Positions 36,244 through 45,518 of a stretch of DNA of 64,000 bases are shown here, piece by piece. Under the pieces are notes generated by a model. That model had not been told where the DNA came from and ran no database searches. It saw only the letters and a list, made by a program, of their open reading frames with translations. The stretch covers positions 37,044 through 101,043 of the forward strand of contig CAZXSN010000003.1 in NCBI GenBank assembly GCA_964643295.1. The letters run 5' to 3'. The DNA is from Merdiplasma sp964643295. Its GTDB lineage: Bacteria; Bacillota; Clostridia; Lachnospirales; Lachnospiraceae. Numbering within the stretch: the stretch's first letter is position 1; each line of letters begins with the position of its first letter. Made by a program: the position numbers and the translations under genes.

Positions 36244-37299
36244 TTATGCTTCCCAGTGCAGCAGTTCGTCCTTTAAGGTGGTAAGCAGTTCACTTTCCGG
36301 CACCTTCTTGATGACTTCCCCTTTTTTGATCAGCAGGCCCTCGGCTTTGCCGCCGCAGATGCCGATATCCGCTTCCCTCGCCTCCCCGGGGCCGTTGACC
36401 ACGCAGCCCATCACGGCGACTTTGAGGTTCAGCGGCATACCGGAGACCAGATCCTCGACCTGGTTTGCCAGAGAGATCAGATCAATCTGGGTGCGCCCGC
36501 AGGTCGGACAGGAGACAACCTCGATGCCGCCTTTTCGTAAGCCCAAGGTCCTTAGGATCTGTTTGGCCGATACCACTTCCTCCAGCGGATGGCCGGTTAA
36601 GGAGACGCGGATCGTATCGCCGATTCCTTTTGAGAGGATCAGCGCCAGCCCGATCGCCGACTTGATATTTCCGGAACGGATGGTCCCGGCCTCCGTAATC
36701 CCCACATGCAGCGGATGGGAGGTTTTTTCCGCGATCAGCTCGTGGGCTTTCGCGCACGTCAAGACATCCGAGGACTTGATGCTGATGACGAGGTTGTCGT
36801 ACCCCATGTCCTCGATCAGGGAAACCTGCCGCAGAGCCGATTCGACTAAGCCCTCCGCGGTTACCCCCTGATATTTTTCCAGCAGATCCTTCTCTAAGGA
36901 GCCGCTGTTGACGCCCACACGGATGGGGATCCCATGTTCCCTGGCGGCCTCTACCACTGATCGCACTCTCTCGGCGCTGCCGATGTTGCCGGGATTGATG
37001 CGGATCTTGTCGGCCCCGTTTTCGATGGCCGCGATCGCCAGCCGGTAGTCGAAATGGATATCCGCCACCAGGGGGATGGTGATCTGTTTTTTTATTTCCC
37101 GAAGCGCCCTGGCGGCTTCCATGGTCGGCACCGCGCAGCGGATGATTTCACACCCCGCCGCGGTCAGTTCCTGAATCTGGGCGATGGTAGCCCTGCTGTC
37201 TTCTGTCTTCGTGTTGGTCATCGACTGAATGGCGATCGGATGTCCCCCGCCGATTTGCACCCCGCCGATACTGACGGTTTTTGTCTGTTCTCGAGTCAT
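36244..37299 (-). CDS. ispG: 4-hydroxy-3-methylbut-2-en-1-yl diphosphate synthase
   Basis: A 351-residue Fe-S enzyme converting MEcPP to HMBPP in the MEP pathway, the step before IspH. The N-terminal TIM barrel begins VSIGGVQIGGGHPIAIQSMT and contains VADIHFDYRLAIAA and KIRINPGNIGS. The C-terminal reductase-like domain has the cluster cysteines in VVSCPTCGRTQIDL and AVMGCVVNGPGEA plus a Glu in that loop. The start has only a weak AAGGAT. It lies downstream of ppk1 and upstream of polC on the same strand. Confidence 0.96.
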   Translation of the reverse strand: MTREQTKTVSIGGVQIGGGHPIAIQSMTNTKTEDSRATIAQIQELTAAGCEIIRCAVPTMEAARALREIKKQITIPLVADIHFDYRLAIAAIENGADKIRINPGNIGSAERVRSVVEAAREHGIPIRVGVNSGSLEKDLLEKYQGVTAEGLVESALRQVSLIEDMGYDNLVISIKSSDVLTCAKAHELIAEKTSHPLHVGITEAGTIRSGNIKSAIGLALILSKGIGDTIRVSLTGHPLEEVVSAKQILRTLGLRKGGIEVVSCPTCGRTQIDLISLANQVEDLVSGMPLNLKVAVMGCVVNGPGEAREADIGICGGKAEGLLIKKGEVIKKVPESELLTTLKDELLHWEA

Positions 37300-37339
37300 A
37301 CGTTTGCGGATCCTTGAACCTCCCTTTGCTCTTTAGCTT

Positions 37340-37375
37340 AAGTCTAAAGACAGGCGCACCCTTGCGCCTGTCTTT
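37340..37375 (-). terminator. terminator after the polyphosphate operon
   Basis: AAAGACAGGCGC pairs perfectly with GCGCCTGTCTTT around AAGGGT, with TTTAGACTT following on the minus strand. It separates ppk1 from ispG. Confidence 0.7.
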
Positions 37376-37392
37376 GCTGCGAATAAGTTTCT

Positions 37393-39681
37393 TTACTCTT
37401 TCTCGTCATCCGGGGCGTTGAGCTCATGCACCGGTTCCGCGGGGATAAAGACGCGCGTCACGGTGGGATCTTCCACCACGGTGGCCCGTTCGATGGCCTC
37501 CTGGCAGAAGTATTCCTGCGCCGAGAGCAGTTCCTTGCCGCGACGGTCCACCTTCTGGTAGGTGTTGTCCGCATGCAGCTCATAGGCCTTCAAGGTGTCG
37601 GCGAGCTGAATTTGCAGGATGTGCTTGACCTCCTGCTTCAGGTCCGGATCTTCGACCGGGAAGAGGATTTCCACGCGCTTGTCTAAGTTTCTGGGCATCC
37701 AGTCGGCGCTGCCCAGGTAGAGTTCCTCCTGATCTCCGTTCTGGAAGTAAAAGATGCGGGCATGCTCTAAGAAGGTGCCGACGATCGAGCGCACGGTGAT
37801 GTTCTCGCTGATCTTCGGGATGCCGACCTTCAGGCAGCAGATCCCGCGCACGATCAGATCGATCTTCACCCCTGCCGCGGAGGCCTCATAGAGGGCGGAG
37901 ATGATCTCCTGGTCGCAAAGAGAGTTCATCTTGGCGATGATGTGCGCCGGACGGCCCTCCTTCGCGTGGGTGATTTCCCGGCGAATCAGCAGCAAAAACG
38001 TATCCCTAAGCCAGATGGGGGCCAAAGAGAGCCGGTTCCAGCGCTTCGGCTCCGAGTAGCCGGAGAGCATGTTGAAGACGGCGGTCGCGTCCTCGCCGAT
38101 GGCCTCGGAACAGGTGAGAATCCCCAGGTCCGTATACAGCCTGGCCGTCGAATCATTGTAGTTCCCGGTTCCTAAGTGCACGTAGCGGCGGATTCCGTCC
38201 TCCTCGCGGCGCACGACGAGGGTGATCTTGCTGTGCGTTTTTAAGCCCACAAGGCCGTAGATCACGTGACAGCCGGCTTTCTCCAGCATCATCGCCCAGA
38301 TGATGTTGTTCTCCTCGTCAAAGCGGGCTTTGAGTTCCACCAGCACGGAGACCTGCTTGCCGTTTTCCGCGGCCTGCGCGAGCGCCGCCACGATCGGAGA
38401 GTGGCCGCTGACGCGGTAGAGCGTCTGCTTGATGGCCAGCACCTGGGGATCTCTGGCCGCCTTGCGCACGAAATCGACGACCGGATCAAAGGTCATATAC
38501 GGATGGTGCAGCAGGATGTCCTTCTTGCGGATGGCGGCGAAGATATCTGGCTCATCGCGAAGGGCCGGCACCGGCTGAGGCTTATACGGCGGGGTTTTCA
38601 GATCGTCAAACCCCTCCAGGGAATACAGCTTCATTAAAAAGGTTAAATCCAGGGGGCCGTTGACGGCGTAGATATCCTCGGATTTGATCGAAAGCTCCTT
38701 CTTTAGGATCTTTAAAAGCCTGGGATCGATCGACTCCTCGACCTCCAGGCGGATGACCTCTCCCCACTGGCGTTTCTTTAACTGTTTCTGGATCTCCTTG
38801 AGCAGATCCGCGGCCTCGTCCTCGTCGATCGTCAGATCGGCGTTTCGCATGATGCGGTAGGGGAAGGCGCAGACTACGTCATAGTTTAAAAAGAGCTGAT
38901 TCATATTTCGCTCGATGAGCTGCTCTAAAAGGATGGCCTGACGGGTTCCGTCCTTCTTGGGCGGCAGCTCGATGACGCGCGGCAGAACCGACGAAGGCAC
39001 CTGTACGGTGGCAAACTGGGCTTTCTCCTTGTCCTTGCCCTTCTCCTTGCCTTCCTTTTCTTTGCCTTCCTTCTCCTTACTGTCTTTTTCTTTGCTGTCC
39101 TTGTCCTTGCTCTCCTTCGCTTCTTTCGCCTTTTCGGTTTCATTTGCCTCTTTCCCGTCTTTGTCCTTGCGGGAGATTAAGGCGCCGATATTTAGGGTCT
39201 TGTTGCGAATCAGCGGGAAGGGTCTTGCGGAATCCAGCGCCATCGGCGTTAGGACCGGATAGACGTTCTCCTCAAAGTAGCGGTCGAGAAATTCGCCCTG
39301 CTCCGGTGTCAGATCCTCGTGGGAGCTGATCAGCTCAAAGTTTACCTTCTTTAAGCCCGGCACGAGCATGTGGTTGTAGGTGGAGTACTGCAGCCGCACA
39401 AGATCGTGGGCCTTCTCCTGGATTAAGGAGAGCTGCTCCTCGGGCTTTAACCCTGCGATGTCCGGTTTCGTATATTTCGCGTTCATCATATCCCGCAGCG
39501 AGGCCACGCGGATCATGAAGAATTCGTCCAGGTTGGAGGCCGTGATGCTTAAGAATTTCAGCCTTTCAAACAGAGGGGTGTTCTTATCCCGCGCTTCCCC
39601 CAAAACCCTTAAGTTAAAGTCCAGCCAGCTTAATTCCCGGTTTGTGTAATACTCCGGTTTGTTGGTATCAAACGACGGCAT
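37393..39681 (-). CDS. ppk1: polyphosphate kinase 1 with Lys/Glu-rich insertion
   Basis: A 762-residue enzyme that reversibly makes polyphosphate from ATP. N-terminal FTNRELSWLDFN-like start (YYTNRELSWLDFNLRVL) and LDEFFMIRV are family hallmarks. The two HKD-type His segments are KTHSKITLVVRRE (autophosphorylated His) and LEHARIFYFQNG. SADWMPRNLDKRVEILFPV is near the C-terminus. Residues about 171-220 are a highly charged insertion of Lys, Glu and Asp with repeated SKEKD/GKEKE units, absent from standard enzymes, in the head-to-body connection. AGGAGGGAAGGGAT precedes the ATG. It is 12 bp after ppx in one operon. Confidence 0.95.
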   Translation of the reverse strand: MPSFDTNKPEYYTNRELSWLDFNLRVLGEARDKNTPLFERLKFLSITASNLDEFFMIRVASLRDMMNAKYTKPDIAGLKPEEQLSLIQEKAHDLVRLQYSTYNHMLVPGLKKVNFELISSHEDLTPEQGEFLDRYFEENVYPVLTPMALDSARPFPLIRNKTLNIGALISRKDKDGKEANETEKAKEAKESKDKDSKEKDSKEKEGKEKEGKEKGKDKEKAQFATVQVPSSVLPRVIELPPKKDGTRQAILLEQLIERNMNQLFLNYDVVCAFPYRIMRNADLTIDEDEAADLLKEIQKQLKKRQWGEVIRLEVEESIDPRLLKILKKELSIKSEDIYAVNGPLDLTFLMKLYSLEGFDDLKTPPYKPQPVPALRDEPDIFAAIRKKDILLHHPYMTFDPVVDFVRKAARDPQVLAIKQTLYRVSGHSPIVAALAQAAENGKQVSVLVELKARFDEENNIIWAMMLEKAGCHVIYGLVGLKTHSKITLVVRREEDGIRRYVHLGTGNYNDSTARLYTDLGILTCSEAIGEDATAVFNMLSGYSEPKRWNRLSLAPIWLRDTFLLLIRREITHAKEGRPAHIIAKMNSLCDQEIISALYEASAAGVKIDLIVRGICCLKVGIPKISENITVRSIVGTFLEHARIFYFQNGDQEELYLGSADWMPRNLDKRVEILFPVEDPDLKQEVKHILQIQLADTLKAYELHADNTYQKVDRRGKELLSAQEYFCQEAIERATVVEDPTVTRVFIPAEPVHELNAPDDEKE

Positions 39682-39693
39682 ATCCCTTCCCTC

Positions 39694-41244
39694 CTATCGT
39701 CTCTTCTTCTGTTTGATGACCGGGTGCACACTGAAGACTTCCTCAAAAAACAGCGCTGCCCGCTCGGCAAGCGTTCCCTTCTCTAAAGTCAGGTCCTCAT
39801 CGCTTTCCACCGAGATCACCAGCCGGTCTCCCTGCAGCGTGATCACCGCGTTCTTGCACTTTTGCCGGTGGCTGCGGTCTAAGGAGTTGGCTACTTTTAA
39901 GATGGCGGTCAGTTTGGCGACGACTAAATATTCCTCGCGGCTGATGCTCGACGTCTGGGACAGTTCATTAAAGTAGACAAAATCCAGCGTGTTGAACTTG
40001 ACGACGTTGGCGATGATCAGCCGCTCCGAATCGGAGATGCCGACGATCTCGGTCGCCATGATGATGTTGTAGGCGCATTCGGCCACGTTGGAGAGGCTGA
40101 TGTATTTCCCGCAGTTATGCAGGATTACCGCGACCTGCAAAAGCAGCCGCTCTCTCGCTCCCAGCCCGTGGATCTTTTTCATGCGGTCAAAGATCTGCAG
40201 CGACAAATCCTCCATGTTTTTTATATGCGCCTGGCTGCTTTTATAGCGCTTGGCGATCGAACGGCATTCGGCGATGATGTCATCGTCGAAGCTGTGGTTG
40301 GAGCGGATGAACTTGTTCGTGACCGCGTAGTCGTAGCAGAGGCCGTCGCCGATGCTTAAATCCGCGAGGTAGATGACCTGCGCCCCGAGCTTTTCCATCA
40401 GGCAGCGGCAGAAGATCGCCGAGGTGCTGACGAAGGAGGCCGTATCCGCCGCGATCTCAAACTGAGTCGTGATCTCGTTGGGGTGCATCGCGACCACCTG
40501 GCGGTAGACGGACAAAAAATCCTCCCGGGAGATGACCTCGGAGAGCGCCCCGCCGTCGGCGCTTTTCTTTTTCCACAGCTTGCACAAATCGGCATCCAGG
40601 AGGATTAAGTTTCTGATCTCGCGGTCCTTCTGGTAGAGCTTGCCGAACTCGTTTAACTCGTGCTCCATCAGCTCGATCATCATCTGCTCGAAGTGCCGGT
40701 TGGTCTCGGCCATCGGCAGGTAGTGCTCCCAGGTGCTGACCTTGCCCATGTGGATGTTCTGGGTGGTGATCAGGCGGTTTTTGTCGAACACGGAGATCTG
40801 GATGCTGTTGCCGCCGATGTCCACGATCGCGGTGCCCGACTGGACGATCTCCTCGAAAGCCGTGCTTTCGGAAGCCAGCGATTTGTAGTCTAAGAACCGC
40901 TGCTCGGAGTTGCTCAGGATCTCGATTTTCAGGCCAGTCTGTTTTTCGATGTAGTCCTTGGTGATTAAGGAGGAGCGGATCTCGCGCATGGCGCTTGTCG
41001 CGCACAGGCGGTAGGCGTCCACATGGTAACCGTCCATGATCCGCCTGAAATCCTTGAGCAGCCGGCAGAGCTCCTCCACTTTTTCCACCGCCAGCTGCCC
41101 TACGCTGTACGCATCCACACCGAGGTTGATGCGGGAATTGACGCAGTCGATCTCCTTCATCCCTCTGCGGCTGTTTAACTCAAACACCTTCATCTCGGTC
41201 TGCGTGGAACCGATCACGATAGAAGCAAAATACTGGTCCGCCAT
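39694..41244 (-). CDS. ppx: exopolyphosphatase (Ppx/GppA type) with C-terminal HD-like domain
   Basis: A 516-residue protein. The N-terminal ASKHA phosphatase has IVIGSTQTEMKVFEL as phosphate loop 1 and TAIVDIGGNSIQISVF as loop 2, with ATSAMREIRSS between. The C-terminal 190 residues are an HD-superfamily helical domain in which VAVILHNCGKYISL has His-Asn rather than His-Asp, as often in Ppx. Members degrade polyphosphate processively or hydrolyse pppGpp. It lies between a DUF815 ATPase and ppk1, so synthesis and turnover of polyphosphate are in one operon. Its AGGAG is inside the last codons of the upstream gene. Confidence 0.9.
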   Translation of the reverse strand: MADQYFASIVIGSTQTEMKVFELNSRRGMKEIDCVNSRINLGVDAYSVGQLAVEKVEELCRLLKDFRRIMDGYHVDAYRLCATSAMREIRSSLITKDYIEKQTGLKIEILSNSEQRFLDYKSLASESTAFEEIVQSGTAIVDIGGNSIQISVFDKNRLITTQNIHMGKVSTWEHYLPMAETNRHFEQMMIELMEHELNEFGKLYQKDREIRNLILLDADLCKLWKKKSADGGALSEVISREDFLSVYRQVVAMHPNEITTQFEIAADTASFVSTSAIFCRCLMEKLGAQVIYLADLSIGDGLCYDYAVTNKFIRSNHSFDDDIIAECRSIAKRYKSSQAHIKNMEDLSLQIFDRMKKIHGLGARERLLLQVAVILHNCGKYISLSNVAECAYNIIMATEIVGISDSERLIIANVVKFNTLDFVYFNELSQTSSISREEYLVVAKLTAILKVANSLDRSHRQKCKNAVITLQGDRLVISVESDEDLTLEKGTLAERAALFFEEVFSVHPVIKQKKRR

Positions 41245-41247
41245 ACC

Positions 41248-42585
41248 CTACTCCTGTTTTCCCAATAGATAATCGATGAACTGCTGCGCGGTGCGCCCGG
41301 AGAGCCCGCCGTGATTTAACTCCCATTTGTTTGCCTCTGAGAGCAGTTCCTCCTTCGGCATCTTTACCCCGTTTCTTTCCGCCAGAACTTCCACGATCTG
41401 CTGAAACTCCTTCCGGCTGGGGGAGCCAAAGTAGATGCTTACGCCAAAGCGGTAGACTAAGGAGAGCTTTTCCTGCACGGTGTCGGAGGCATGCATATCC
41501 TCTCTCAATCCTTCCTCCTTGTCGGAATAGTTCTCGCGGATTAAGTGCCGGCGGTTCGAGGTGGCGTAGATTAAAATGTTGTCCGGCTTTTTCTCCAGTC
41601 CGCCCTCGATCACGGCTTTCAGATATTTGTATTCGACCTCAAAGTCCTCGAAGGACAGATCATCCATGAAGATGATGAACTTGTAGTTGCGGTTTTTGAT
41701 CTGGGAGATCACCTCGTTCAGGTCGCGAAACTGGTGCTTGTAGATTTCGATGACGCGAAGCCCCCGGTCGTAGTAGCGGTTTAGGATCCCCTTGACGCTG
41801 GAGGATTTCCCGGTGCCCGCGTCGCCGAACAGCAGGCAGTTGTTCGCGCGGCGGCCGGAAACGAAAGCCTCCGTGTTCTCGATTAATTTCTGCTTGGGGA
41901 TCTCATAGCCGACCAGATCGTCCAGCTGCACGTGGGCGATGTTGGTGATCGGCACAATCTCCACTTCCCCGCACTCATTGTGGTTGACGCGAAAGGCCTT
42001 GTGCAGCCCGAACTTGCCCACGCCGAACTCCTGATAGAACTGCTCCAGGTCCGCCTTGAAATCTTCCGCTTTTTGATCGGCGGCCAGCGAGACGCTCAAA
42101 GCGGCGATGCGGTCGCGGATTCGTCTGTTAAAGATCCGTTTGTCCCCTTCTGTCTGCTGATAGTCTTTGATCAGCGGAAAGACGGATACGCCAAGATCCT
42201 CCTCCAGCTCGGAAAAATCGCAGGTGAAGAGGCTCTGGAAAACCCGCATATCATGCAGAGCGAGCTCATTGATTCCGCCCTCCACATGGCCGCGGATCTC
42301 GCAGGCCTTGCTGAAGGCGTTCTCGTGATAGGCCAGAAAATAGGTCAGGTAGCCCTGCCAGAGATTCCCGGAAAACCCGTGGGACTCGGCAACCTCGATG
42401 ATCTCCTGCATACAGCTTAAATACTGGTTGCGCTGCGCGTCCTGCACGTAGGGAGAGATGGGAATGTCCCCGTACTGGGCGCGTTGCTCTCTCGCTTCTC
42501 TCTCTAAAAGAAGTTCAGACAGGCTGTGAAGTACACTTCCCCCTTCCGGGCGGTAGAGGATGAGTTCATTGATCTTTAAGTACAT
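41248..42585 (-). CDS. DUF815-type AAA+ ATP-binding protein
   Basis: A 445-residue protein. Residues about 235-420 form a P-loop ATPase: CLLFGDAGTGKSSSVKGIL (Walker A), FIIFMDDLSFEDFE (Walker B), ILIYATSNRRHLIREN (sensor 1) and GLSGRTAQQFIDYLL (sensor 2-type end). This is the DUF815 family. The N-terminal 230 residues are helical without a known domain. The function is not established. The stop codon is 3 bases from the ppx ATG, so the three-gene operon DUF815-ppx-ppk1 is tight, which hints that the ATPase serves polyphosphate metabolism (inference). AAAGGAAGGATCCAAC precedes the ATG. Confidence 0.88.
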   Translation of the reverse strand: MYLKINELILYRPEGGSVLHSLSELLLEREAREQRAQYGDIPISPYVQDAQRNQYLSCMQEIIEVAESHGFSGNLWQGYLTYFLAYHENAFSKACEIRGHVEGGINELALHDMRVFQSLFTCDFSELEEDLGVSVFPLIKDYQQTEGDKRIFNRRIRDRIAALSVSLAADQKAEDFKADLEQFYQEFGVGKFGLHKAFRVNHNECGEVEIVPITNIAHVQLDDLVGYEIPKQKLIENTEAFVSGRRANNCLLFGDAGTGKSSSVKGILNRYYDRGLRVIEIYKHQFRDLNEVISQIKNRNYKFIIFMDDLSFEDFEVEYKYLKAVIEGGLEKKPDNILIYATSNRRHLIRENYSDKEEGLREDMHASDTVQEKLSLVYRFGVSIYFGSPSRKEFQQIVEVLAERNGVKMPKEELLSEANKWELNHGGLSGRTAQQFIDYLLGKQE

Positions 42586-42667
42586 GTTGGATCCTTCCTT
42601 TATGATGGGGCCGCGGCCTGGTTAAAACAGACGAAGGCGGCAGGTTTTATGTATATCGAAAGGGCTT

Positions 42668-43798
42668 TTAGTAGTTGCCTAAGATTTTCATGTTGATGGC
42701 CTCCGCGCGGATGCCGCGCAGGGCGTTCTTGACGCTCCCGTCGTTCAGGTTGCCGTCAAAATCGATGAAAAAGCGGTACTCCCAGTTGCGGCCGGGAATC
42801 GGGCGCGATTCGATCCGCTCCATGTTCAGGTTGTTGTAGATGATGTGGGAGAGAATCGTATACAGGGAGCCGCTCTTGTGCGGCGTCTCAAAGCAGATGG
42901 AAATCTTTTTCGCGTCCTTTAAAAAGATCCGCTGGTTGGTGACCACGAGAAACCTCGTGGAATTGGCTTCGTTATAGTAGACATGATCCACGAGGATCTT
43001 TAAGCCGAAGCGTCTGGCGGCAAAGGCGCTGCCGATCGCCGCCTGGGTTTTATCGTTATCATCCGCCACTTTTCTGGCGGCCAGCGCGGTATTGTCATAG
43101 GGCACCTGATGCCAGTCCCGGTGCTGATCTAAAAACGGTTCGCACTGGGAAAGCGCCTGCTGATGGGAGTAAACAGTACGGATATCGGAAAGCTCGGCCT
43201 CGGGCAATCCCATGAGCACGTGTTCGCACCTGATCACCTGCTCCCCCACGATATAATTTTCAAAGTTGACGAGAAGGTCAAAGTTGTCGCCGACAATCCC
43301 CGCTGTGGAATTCTCGATCGGCAGCACCGCATAGTCGGCGGATCCTTCCGCGATGGCCTCCATCGCGTCCCGAAACTTGGTCACGTGAAAGGAATTGACG
43401 TCATCGCCGAAAAACTGGCACATCGCCGCGTGGCTGTAGGCGCCCTCCACGCCCTGAAAGACGACGCGCACGTTCTTTTTGTCCAGCTCATCGACACCGA
43501 TGAAGGGAAGTCTCCCGGAGGCGCCGCTTTTGACCAAAAGGTCATACTGCTTTTTGCGGCTCATGGCCATCAGCTGCTGAAACAGCTCCTCGATGCCGTG
43601 GCGGTTAAAGTCATTGCTGGCCATGGCGGTCAGCTTGGCCAGTTTCGCATGCTCGCGCTCCTTGTCGAAGACCTTCTTCCCGGTGCTGATCTTATACTCC
43701 GCGACCTCCTCGCTGATTGCCATCCGCCGCTCGAAAAGCTCCACGATCTGGCTGTCAATCTCGTCGATCTCCTCCCGCAGGACGCTCAAATCTCTCAT
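42668..43798 (-). CDS. pheA: bifunctional chorismate mutase/prephenate dehydratase
   Basis: A 376-residue enzyme of phenylalanine synthesis. Residues 1-85 are an AroQ-type chorismate mutase (LREEIDEIDSQIVELFERRM). Residues about 108-290 are prephenate dehydratase (VVFQGVEGAYSHAAMCQFFG, VLPIENSTAGIVGDNFDLL, and NSTRFLVVT with the catalytic Thr-Arg-Phe). The C-terminal ACT domain (FETPHKSGSLYTILSHI, ESRPIPGRNWEYRFFIDFDG) provides feedback inhibition by phenylalanine. AAAGGGTTCTTTAGCG precedes the ATG. It lies between folC and the DUF815 operon on the minus strand. Confidence 0.96.
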   Translation of the reverse strand: MRDLSVLREEIDEIDSQIVELFERRMAISEEVAEYKISTGKKVFDKEREHAKLAKLTAMASNDFNRHGIEELFQQLMAMSRKKQYDLLVKSGASGRLPFIGVDELDKKNVRVVFQGVEGAYSHAAMCQFFGDDVNSFHVTKFRDAMEAIAEGSADYAVLPIENSTAGIVGDNFDLLVNFENYIVGEQVIRCEHVLMGLPEAELSDIRTVYSHQQALSQCEPFLDQHRDWHQVPYDNTALAARKVADDNDKTQAAIGSAFAARRFGLKILVDHVYYNEANSTRFLVVTNQRIFLKDAKKISICFETPHKSGSLYTILSHIIYNNLNMERIESRPIPGRNWEYRFFIDFDGNLNDGSVKNALRGIRAEAINMKILGNY

Positions 43799-43872
43799 CG
43801 CTAAAGAACCCTTTCTGTAACTGTCTTTACTGTCTTCCTCTTTGTGCCTTCTTCTGTCTTTGAGATACTGAT

Positions 43873-43936
43873 GAGCAGGATTGTGGAAGCTTAAAAGCAG
43901 CGGAACAATCCGTAATCACCTTTTGACGCCTGAATC
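43873..43936. repeat. 64-bp interspersed repeat, copy 1
   Basis: Nearly identical (a handful of differences) to 62635-62698. It contains GGATTGT and ACAATCC arms that can close a hairpin around an AAGCTTAAAAGC segment, then CCTTTTGACGCC. It is intergenic, between pheA and folC, and ends a few bases before the folC stop codon. Confidence 0.75.
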
Positions 43937-43942
43937 AGGGAA

Positions 43943-45280
43943 TCAGACGTTTTCTCGTTTCGTTTTTTGGCTTTCAGACTCGCCGTCTCTTTGGCTTCCT
44001 TCTTCTTGAAAGAAGTCCCTTGCTTCATACAGAAACGACAGGGAGCCGAAAACCAGGATCAGATCTTCTTTTTTGGTTTCGGTAAGTGCCAGACGAAGCG
44101 CTCTTTTCACATCCCCCACGGCGGTAACGTTTCTGTTCACCCTGCTGACCGCTTCCGCCAGGGTATCCGCCGGCAGCGCTCTTGGGTTATCCTTTGTGGC
44201 AACCGTGTAGATCTTTTTCGCCCTCCCGGCGGTGATCCTTATGATTGTATCATATTCTTTGTCAGAAAACACGCCAAAAATGTAGGTAATTTCCTCCCCC
44301 GGAAAGTACCGGTCTACCGCGTCCATGAGGGCCCTTGCGGCGTCGGGGTTATGCGCCCCGTCGATGATGACGCGGGGATTTAAATGGATCGTCTGAAAAC
44401 GTCCTTCCCAGACCGCGTCGGATAGTCCCTTACGGATGGCCGTATCGGGGATTTTTACCCCGCATTCGCTAAGCGCCAGGGCAGCGTCTAAGGCCAGGCA
44501 GGCATTTCGAATCTGACAGGTACCCGCCAGATGGATCGTTAGATCCTTAAAACTGCGGTAGGAAAAGGTCTGCTTTTTCAGACCAAAGCATACATCCGTA
44601 AGTTCTTTCGGATCGCATTCGTGAAAAGTTGCGTTTCTTTCCTCGCATGCCTTTCTTAAGACTTCCCTGACGGATGGATCCTGGTAATCGGAGACCACTT
44701 TTGTTCCGGGTTTGATGATCCCGGATTTGACCGCCGCGATCTTTGCCAGGGTATCGCCCAGGTACTGCTTATGATCGAGGCTTACAGAGGAAAAGATCTC
44801 CAGAATCGTGGTCGTTACGATGTTGGTCGCATCTGACGCCCCTCCCATCCCGGTTTCCAGCAGCACCAGGTCACAGTGCTGCTTCGCGAAATAGAGAAAC
44901 GAAAGAGCGGTCTCCGTCTCAAAGATGGTCGCCTCCGGGCCGCCTTTTTGCTCCACCCGCTTTCTTGCCTCCGCGATAATGGCAGTTAATCTGGCGAGGC
45001 TTTCTTGGGAAATCGGCTCCTCGTTTACGCGGATGCTCTCCTCATAGGAAAAAAGAGCGGGCGATACGTACCGCCCCACGCGGTATCCCGCCGCCTGTAA
45101 GATGGAGGAGAGAAATGCCAGCACGGAACCCTTGCCGTTCGTCCCGGCGATATGCACAAAGGGAAGGGTATCCTGCGGATTGCCAAGTTCTGTAAGCAGG
45201 GCGCGTATGTTATCCAGCCCTAAAGGTTTTCCTTTCGTATAGATCCCCCGGAGATAATTCCGGGCTTCTTCATAGTTCAT
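43943..45280 (-). CDS. folC: folylpolyglutamate synthase/dihydrofolate synthase
   Basis: A 445-residue Mur-ligase-fold enzyme adding glutamate to folates, which traps them in the cell. The start is the ATG at 45278-45280 (MNYEEARNYLRGIYTKGKPL), with GGGAGATACGATC upstream. The P-loop is VHIAGTNGKGSVLAFLSSIL; YVSPALFSYEESIRVN, LETGMGGASDATNIV and VIIDGAHNPDAARALMDAV complete the family pattern. It lies downstream of folT on the same strand, so folate import and retention may share the riboswitch transcript. A perfect hairpin overlaps its ribosome binding site. Confidence 0.95.
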   Translation of the reverse strand: MNYEEARNYLRGIYTKGKPLGLDNIRALLTELGNPQDTLPFVHIAGTNGKGSVLAFLSSILQAAGYRVGRYVSPALFSYEESIRVNEEPISQESLARLTAIIAEARKRVEQKGGPEATIFETETALSFLYFAKQHCDLVLLETGMGGASDATNIVTTTILEIFSSVSLDHKQYLGDTLAKIAAVKSGIIKPGTKVVSDYQDPSVREVLRKACEERNATFHECDPKELTDVCFGLKKQTFSYRSFKDLTIHLAGTCQIRNACLALDAALALSECGVKIPDTAIRKGLSDAVWEGRFQTIHLNPRVIIDGAHNPDAARALMDAVDRYFPGEEITYIFGVFSDKEYDTIIRITAGRAKKIYTVATKDNPRALPADTLAEAVSRVNRNVTAVGDVKRALRLALTETKKEDLILVFGSLSFLYEARDFFQEEGSQRDGESESQKTKRENV

Positions 45281-45290
45281 GATCGTATCT

Positions 45291-45307
45291 CCCATCCGGC
45301 GGATGGG
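45291..45307 (-). promoter_or_regulatory. hairpin over the folC ribosome binding site
   Basis: CCCATCC and GGATGGG form a perfect 7-bp stem with a 3-base loop; the GGATGGGAG arm is part of the folC ribosome binding region. It would lower translation unless opened. Confidence 0.45.
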
Positions 45308-45518
45308 TTTTAAGCTCCCTTTTTAAGGAAATAAAGTGAAAGTAAACAAGTGTTAAAGGAGAAAAATCTCTTAACCTTAAGTTGCCTGTCAGAAAATGTA
45401 AGAAGGAGGAGCCCAAAGCGTACGGGCAACTTTACCGGAACCGTCCGGCCGCCATTTCCCGCCCGCGGACATCCTCCTGTCACTCATGGGGAATCAGATG
45501 AATGCGTACGTTTCTTCC

